DNA of 41,858 nt, taken from assembly GCA_021819735.1 (NCBI GenBank), contig JAKAFO010000003.1, positions 1 to 41,858 on the forward strand, read 5' to 3'. The translations under genes were made by a program, and so were the position numbers. This DNA is from Deltaproteobacteria bacterium. GTDB lineage: Bacteria; Desulfobacterota; Desulfobacteria; Desulfobacterales; Desulfosarcinaceae. This document shows positions 41,115-41,858 of the stretch, piece by piece. The notes beneath the pieces are model-generated. The model was not told the DNA's origin, searched no databases, and saw only the letters and a program-made list of their open reading frames with translations. Each line of letters begins with the position of its first letter. The first letter of the stretch is position 1.

Positions 41115-41858
41115 TCATAAATCGTGTATGGCGTAGTCGTCGGCGCCGCATTGGGTCTTGACCCAGGTGACGATGGCCGCGAACTGCTCCTTGGCCAGGG
41201 CCCCGTTGCCGGCCGTCTCGCCGAAGCAGAAGCGCACGGCCCGGCGGATGTCGGTGTCGCGGTCGATATCCACGCGCGCCCGGTCCACGGCATGCTGCTG
41301 GAACCGCGGTGCGGGCGGCCGGCCGATGCAATTTTCCACGCGCAAGTTGATGTGCTGGCCGGCCGGCGCCGCCGCGCTGGCCAGCATGTTGTAGGCCGGG
41401 GAGAATAAAACCAGGATGTTCTTGAAATCGTTCTCCCGGCCGGTGGCAATGCGGAACTTTTGGTTCAAATCGGTGGCGATCTGGTTGTGCAGTTGCTGGG
41501 CCCAGACGAGGGCGTTGTTGGTGTTCCAGTTGGCCGCCCCCCCGGGCTGGAAGTTGACGGCGATTTTGGTCTTGACCACCAGCACGGCGTTGAACACTTG
41601 TCCGGCCACGGCCAGGCGCGAGTACTCGTCGTCGCCCAGCTTGTAGAGCAAAAGGTCAGCCCGGGCGTGATCCTTGACGGTCTGGTCGCGGCCGGTCTTG
41701 GCGGCCAGGGCCACGTTGCGGTAGGTATCGGCCAGCTCGAACTGGTGGCGGTGGGCCGTGCCCTGGAAGGCGATGCGGAATCGGGTGCGGCCCAGCAGCG
41801 GTTCCAGCGCCTTGCCGGCCTGGGCTTCGTCGTTGAGCCAGCAGGCGAATTTCCAGAA
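41115..41858 (-). CDS. Uncharacterised protein, 5' end beyond the window
   Basis: The frame is open from the right edge to the stop at 41115 (247 residues visible); a GTG at 41714 is internal because coding pattern and reading continue beyond it (FWKFACWLNDEAQAGKALE). The sequence has alternating strand and helix parts (FNAVLVVKTKIAVNFQPG, ILVLFSPAYNMLASAA) and a Cys pair near the end. I do not recognise a family. It is the first visible gene of the minus-strand cargo cluster. Confidence 0.65.
   Translation of the reverse strand, partial: FWKFACWLNDEAQAGKALEPLLGRTRFRIAFQGTAHRHQFELADTYRNVALAAKTGRDQTVKDHARADLLLYKLGDDEYSRLAVAGQVFNAVLVVKTKIAVNFQPGGAANWNTNNALVWAQQLHNQIATDLNQKFRIATGRENDFKNILVLFSPAYNMLASAAAPAGQHINLRVENCIGRPPAPRFQQHAVDRARVDIDRDTDIRRAVRFCFGETAGNGALAKEQFAAIVTWVKTQCGADDYAIHDL

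Overview
The window reads as chromosome of a GC-rich, Gram-negative anaerobe, most likely a Desulfobacterota (deltaproteobacterial) lineage. This is inferred from gene content only: lipoprotein and outer-membrane genes, a sigma-54 activator, an energy-converting-hydrogenase-related (Ehr/Hyf-type) membrane complex, a stand-alone FMN glutamate-synthase-type protein, and a 4-hydroxybutyryl-CoA-dehydratase-type protein. No single marker fixes the genus.

Layout. 1-8.5 kb: the 5' part of a nicotinate phosphoribosyltransferase gene (minus), a GAF-ANTAR RNA-binding antiterminator (plus), a sigma-54 enhancer-binding regulator (minus), and divergently from it a -24/-12 promoter driving a small unknown gene plus an RND efflux pair (adaptor and pump, no outer-membrane channel). 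8.5-10.6 kb: a regulated promoter with a perfect palindrome, then a long leader that carries a terminator overlapped by an ANTAR-type hexaloop hairpin, then the GltB-like gene and a strong terminator. 10.6-14.9 kb (minus): a GGDEF protein, FlgM, two Slp lipoproteins and a beta-barrel protein. 15.2-22.4 kb (plus): hyfB-C-E-F-G-I, a six-gene complex-I-like operon whose large subunit lacks the NiFe cysteine ligands. 22.4-24.8 kb (minus): a left-handed beta-helix protein and a CBS protein (overlapping ATGA), then two tRNA-Ser genes with their own promoter and terminator.

25.2-33.5 kb: a DUF2167 protein with an M50 site-2 protease, a beta-lactamase-fold lipoprotein (minus), the HpaB/4-BUDH family enzyme (minus), then a plus-strand run of CsgG-like, lipoprotein and beta-barrel genes. 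33.5-35.5 kb: a visibly more AT-rich insertion carrying an AlbA_2/ATPase (Schlafen-type) gene and four 11-bp tandem repeats. It is bracketed by a 26-bp direct repeat that is the 3' end of the outer-membrane gene. 35.5-41.9 kb (minus): a compact run of eight genes (lipoproteins, a DcrB/DUF1795 protein related to type VI effector chaperones, a beta-propeller, two proteins sharing a beta-sandwich module, and a protein with a caspase/CHAT-like His/Cys pair), interrupted by a nested inverted-repeat element.

The most promising leads are the ANTAR regulator with its apparent target leader, the hydrogenase-like complex without a NiFe site, the His/Cys-dyad protein in the secretion-like cargo cluster, and the cassette inserted at the outer-membrane gene's 3' end. 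All functional statements come from reading motifs; no database search was run.
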